Assembly: GCA_028716265.1 (NCBI GenBank)
Contig: JAQUQD010000019.1
Location: forward strand, 1 to 42,562
Direction: 5' to 3'
Source of the DNA: Bacteroidales bacterium
GTDB taxonomy: Bacteria > Bacteroidota > Bacteroidia > Bacteroidales > JAGONC01
Length of the DNA stretch: 42,562 nucleotides
Of this stretch, positions 39,970 to 42,562 are shown in pieces. How positions within the stretch are numbered: the stretch's first letter is position 1; the number at the start of each line of letters is the position of its first letter. A program made the position numbers and the translations under genes. The notes under the pieces were generated by a model. That model was not told where the DNA came from. It did not search any database and saw only the letters and a program-made list of their open reading frames with translations.

Positions 39970-40908
39970 ATGAGCTTACTGATAGGTTCGCTGATCATCG
40001 GACTGATCCTTTCCCTCCTTGCCATGGGGGTTTTCATCAGCTTTCGGATCTTCAACTTCCCGGATATCACCGTGGAGGGTTCCATCACGTTCGGTGCTGC
40101 GATAACGGCTGCGGTCATCCAGCTTGACCTCCATCCGCTGCTGGCCACCTTCCTGGGATTTACCGGAGGATTTCTCGCCGGAATGACTACCGGGGTACTG
40201 CATGCCAAATTCAAGATCAACTCACTTTTGGCCGGTATCCTTGTGATGACCGCCCTGTATTCGGTCAATCTTCATGTGATGGGGAAAAGCAATATCCCTC
40301 TGCTCACGCAGACTACCCTGTTTACCTATGTTGAAACGCTGACCCGATCGGTTTTCCCCGACTCGGAAACCGTCAGCCTGGCGGGATGGAACGTGCAGCT
40401 TCGGGACCTGATGACAATGGTGGTGCTGCTGATAGCGATCGCACTGGCTGGCAGTATCCTGAGGTGGTTCTTCAGAAGCCATTTCGGTACGGCCATGCGG
40501 GCCACAGGCAATAACCAGAACATGATCAGGGCACTTGGAGTCAATACCGACTGGATGATCATCCTGGGGCTTGGTCTGGCAAATGGGATGATCGGGTTAT
40601 CAGGATCACTGCTGGCCCAGTATCAGGGTTTTGCAGATGCCCAGATGGGGATCGGCATGCTGGTATGGGGTCTGGCCAGTGTGATCATCGGCGAAGCGCT
40701 TATCAACACCCGAAGTGTCGGGCTGCTGATCGCGGGAGCCATAATGGGTTCGGTTTTTTTCAGGATACTGGTGGCCATCGCACTCCGGCTGGGGATGAAC
40801 CCCAACGACCTGAAGCTGATCACGGCCCTGTTCGTACTGGCCGCGCTGGTTCTGCCATCCCTGGTGAAACGATTCAACATTAAACCTTTAGTGAATGACA
40901 ACAGGTGA
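39970..40908 (+). CDS. ABC transporter permease (BPD_transp_2 type)
   Basis: This 312-residue protein has about eight to nine membrane segments and the layout of the branched-chain amino acid/ribose permease group (PF02653). Useful landmarks are FPDITVEGSITFGAA, ALYSVNLHVMGKSNIPLL, FRSHFGTAMRATGNN (the cytoplasmic coupling region) and LSGSLLAQYQGFADAQMGIG. This permease class is the usual partner of PF04392 binding proteins. Its end overlaps the ATPase gene by 14 bases. Confidence 0.9.
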   Translation: MSLLIGSLIIGLILSLLAMGVFISFRIFNFPDITVEGSITFGAAITAAVIQLDLHPLLATFLGFTGGFLAGMTTGVLHAKFKINSLLAGILVMTALYSVNLHVMGKSNIPLLTQTTLFTYVETLTRSVFPDSETVSLAGWNVQLRDLMTMVVLLIAIALAGSILRWFFRSHFGTAMRATGNNQNMIRALGVNTDWMIILGLGLANGMIGLSGSLLAQYQGFADAQMGIGMLVWGLASVIIGEALINTRSVGLLIAGAIMGSVFFRILVAIALRLGMNPNDLKLITALFVLAALVLPSLVKRFNIKPLVNDNR

Positions 40909-41725
40909 TCCTATCCTCCAGATCATTGATCTCCAGAAGACCTTTCATCCGGGAACGCCCAATGAGGTGAAGGCCCTGCAGGGAGTCAGCTGCGAGGTCC
41001 GAAACGGAAGCTTTGTCATCCTGGTGGGAACGAACGGTTCGGGTAAATCCACCTTGCTGAATGCCGTGGCAGGTGCTTTCCTTCCGGATGCGGGAAAGAT
41101 CCTGTTGAACAGGACCGACATCACACGGAAGAAAGAACATGAACGAGCCCTCCATTTTGGCAGGGTATTTCAAAATCCGTTCTCAGGGACGGCTCCCGAT
41201 ATGACCATTGCCGAGAACCTCGCCCTGGCAGCCAGGAAAGGCTCCTTCAGGGGCCTGGGTATGGCACTGACTTCAAGGAGCATAACCGCTTTCAGGGAAC
41301 GGATCAAAACACTGAACATGGGAATGGAGGACCGTCTCGACACGCCGATCGGGAAACTGTCGGGAGGTCAGCGGCAGGCACTCACCCTTTTGATGGCATC
41401 ATGGGTCAAACCTGAAATCTTGCTTCTGGATGAACACACTGCCGCGCTGGATCCCAAAACGGCAGCCAAGGTGGTACAACTCACCCGCGAGATCGTCGAA
41501 AAAGACCAGCTGACAACGCTTATGGTGACACATTCCATGCAGCAGGCGATCCATCTTGGCGACCGGATCCTGATGCTTCACCAGGGCAGGATTGTGAAAG
41601 ATATCTCAGCAGACGAAAAAAAGAATCTGAAGATCAGGGACCTGATGGATTTCTTCGATGAGGTCAGGAGAAAAGATCTTATTGATCCTGCCATGGCCGA
41701 AATGCTTCGCCAGAACTATGTATGA
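40895..41725 (+). CDS. ABC transporter ATP-binding protein
   Basis: This 276-residue ATPase has Walker A VGTNGSGKSTLLNA, signature KLSGGQRQALTLLMA, Walker B EILLLDEHTAALDPKTA and the switch histidine in MVTHSMQQAI. It most resembles the ATPases that pair with PF02653 permeases and PF04392 binding proteins. The start overlaps the permease gene. It is the last gene of the operon. A 100-base AT-rich spacer with a promoter-like sequence separates it from the HD gene. Confidence 0.93.
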   Translation: MTTGDPILQIIDLQKTFHPGTPNEVKALQGVSCEVRNGSFVILVGTNGSGKSTLLNAVAGAFLPDAGKILLNRTDITRKKEHERALHFGRVFQNPFSGTAPDMTIAENLALAARKGSFRGLGMALTSRSITAFRERIKTLNMGMEDRLDTPIGKLSGGQRQALTLLMASWVKPEILLLDEHTAALDPKTAAKVVQLTREIVEKDQLTTLMVTHSMQQAIHLGDRILMLHQGRIVKDISADEKKNLKIRDLMDFFDEVRRKDLIDPAMAEMLRQNYV

Positions 41726-41774
41726 TCCTGCAGAAACACCTGAAACAAAGAGGTCCTTCAAAAATTCCGCTTCG

Positions 41775-41805
41775 TTTAGTTAAACAGAATAAATTCATAT
41801 CTTTA
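41775..41805 (+). promoter_or_regulatory. Near-consensus promoter for the HD-domain gene
   Basis: TTTA (41775-41778), a 19-base spacer and TATCTTTA (41798-41805) resemble TTTG-N19-21-TAnnTTTG with one mismatch in each element. The start codon follows at 41828. Confidence 0.4.
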
Positions 41806-41827
41806 CAACCCATTATTAACATAGGAA

Positions 41828-42415
41828 ATGATCGATTTCGAGGGGACAAAGAATTTCATTCTGGATAAGCTTACGAGCGAACTAAGGCCAGAGCTGCAAT
41901 ATCATAATATCGAGCACACCCTTGATGTTCTGGAATCAGCCGAACGGCTGGCAGCACTGGAAAACCAGAATGGACACAACCTGCTTCTGCTCAGAACAGC
42001 AGCCCTGTTCCATGATTCCGGCATGCTGATATGTTACACAGACCATGAGGAGGCCTCCACCGAGCTGACAAAAAAGTACCTGCCTGAATTCGGCTATTCA
42101 GAACAGGATATTAACGTGATCAATAAAATGATCCTTTCGACCAAACTGCCCCAGAGCGCAACCACCAGCCTGGAGAAGATCCTATGCGACGCCGACCTGG
42201 ATTACCTGGGCCGGGACGATTTCTACATGATCGCCCACAGGCTGCTGTTTGAATGGAAACGGCTGAATGTGCACAAAACGACACTCAGCGAATGGTACAG
42301 GCTCCAGATGGACTTCCTGACACATCATGGTTATTATACCCGATCAGCAAGAACCCTGCGACAGGAGATAAAAGACATCCACCTGGCCGAGATCAGGGAA
42401 CTCATCAAGCAGTAA
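41828..42415 (+). CDS. HD-domain phosphohydrolase
   Basis: This 195-residue protein has the HD metal site in order: H30 in YHNIEHTLDVLE, H62 and D63 in ALFHDSGM, and the distal aspartate in LCDADLDYLG near residue 121. HD proteins hydrolyse phosphate esters, including nucleotides and cyclic nucleotides, but the subfamily and substrate cannot be told from sequence. There is no membrane segment, GYP motif or fused sensor, so it is not a HD-GYP cyclic-di-GMP enzyme. It has its own promoter-like sequence and stands after the signalling operon in the same orientation. Confidence 0.82.
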   Translation: MIDFEGTKNFILDKLTSELRPELQYHNIEHTLDVLESAERLAALENQNGHNLLLLRTAALFHDSGMLICYTDHEEASTELTKKYLPEFGYSEQDINVINKMILSTKLPQSATTSLEKILCDADLDYLGRDDFYMIAHRLLFEWKRLNVHKTTLSEWYRLQMDFLTHHGYYTRSARTLRQEIKDIHLAEIRELIKQ

Positions 42416-42484
42416 CACAGGGCACACATCCGTGACCGACAGACAGGATGCACAACATCTTTTCCCCCGACACCAAAACAGATC

Positions 42485-42562
42485 ATGAAGTTGCTGTATA
42501 CATACTGGAAGGAAAAACCCCTGGTGGTCATTATGCTGGCGGCGATCCTGCTGAGGCTTATC
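42485..42562 (+). CDS. N-terminus of a membrane protein (runs off the right edge)
   Basis: Twenty-six codons are present from the ATG at 42485 and stay open to the end. The peptide reads MKLLYTYWKEKPLVVIMLAA followed by ILLRLI, a short cytoplasmic start and first membrane segment. The pattern YWKEKPL...RL resembles the start of Bacteroidota GT39/ArnT-like glycosyltransferases, but 26 residues are too few to decide. Confidence 0.5.
   Translation, partial: MKLLYTYWKEKPLVVIMLAAILLRLI

Noticed and set aside
1..42562. CRISPR array, tRNA or rRNA genes, prophage or insertion sequence
   Set aside because: No regularly spaced repeats of array type, no cloverleaf or rRNA sequence and no transposase, integrase or phage structural gene were recognised on either strand.

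Overview
The window looks like a chromosomal piece of an uncultured Bacteroidota lineage. The evidence is a Bacteroidota-type recA/nth/bcp/uvrA set, a lipoprotein and TonB-receptor repertoire, a Reg_prop/Y_Y_Y sensor kinase, few Shine-Dalgarno sequences, and promoters of the form TTTG-N20-TAnnTTTG (clear cases before the sigma-factor gene near 13.9 kb and the response-regulator gene near 36.3 kb). Coding DNA is moderately GC-rich and spacers are AT-rich. No phage, plasmid, transposase, CRISPR, rRNA or tRNA gene was recognised. Assignments are from reading the sequence, not from database searches.

Layout. 0-1.2 kb: a leftward gene fragment and a 1.1 kb AT-rich spacer with C/G-rich palindromes. 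1.2-5.2 kb: dTDP-rhamnose reductase, phosphohexomutase, a Gre-type factor and a DUF5063 protein. 5.2-10.2 kb: a FeoB membrane core lacking its G domain, then leftward recA, a TPR lipoprotein, bcp and nth. 10.3-13.8 kb (leftward): a membrane AraC-type regulator, an exosortase-family protease with a membrane partner, and an ECF sigma factor. 14-20.2 kb (rightward): uvrA, a degenerate class III cyclase-like protein and a zinc/manganese-type ABC transporter, ending at an 18-bp perfect hairpin. 20.3-21.7 kb (leftward): RsbW-like kinase, STAS protein and class III cyclase in one tight operon. 21.9-27.6 kb: an nSTAND/WD40 protein followed by a TonB-dependent receptor with a TPR-like front end. 27.7-31.9 kb: a formyltransferase-fold enzyme and an Npt-like/HEAT/cNMP-like fusion. 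31.9-41.7 kb: a periplasmic-sensing histidine kinase, a possible outer-membrane protein, a receiver-PP2C phosphatase, an ABC substrate-binding protein, a STAS fusion with an unrecognised domain, an ABC permease and an ATPase. 41.8 kb to the end: an HD hydrolase and the start of a membrane protein.

Most interesting theme (inference). Two blocks about 15 kb apart together hold every part of a partner-switching pathway. The first has anti-sigma-type kinase, STAS antagonist and a cyclase in place of a sigma factor. The second has a sensor kinase, receiver-PP2C phosphatase and a STAS fusion inside an ABC-transporter operon. A second cyclase-like protein, a degenerate cNMP-binding-like domain and an HD hydrolase lie nearby, so regulation of cyclase activity or transport, rather than of a sigma factor, is plausible. 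Other highlights are the exosortase pair, the G-domain-less FeoB, the STAND/receptor pair and several families of short intergenic repeats.
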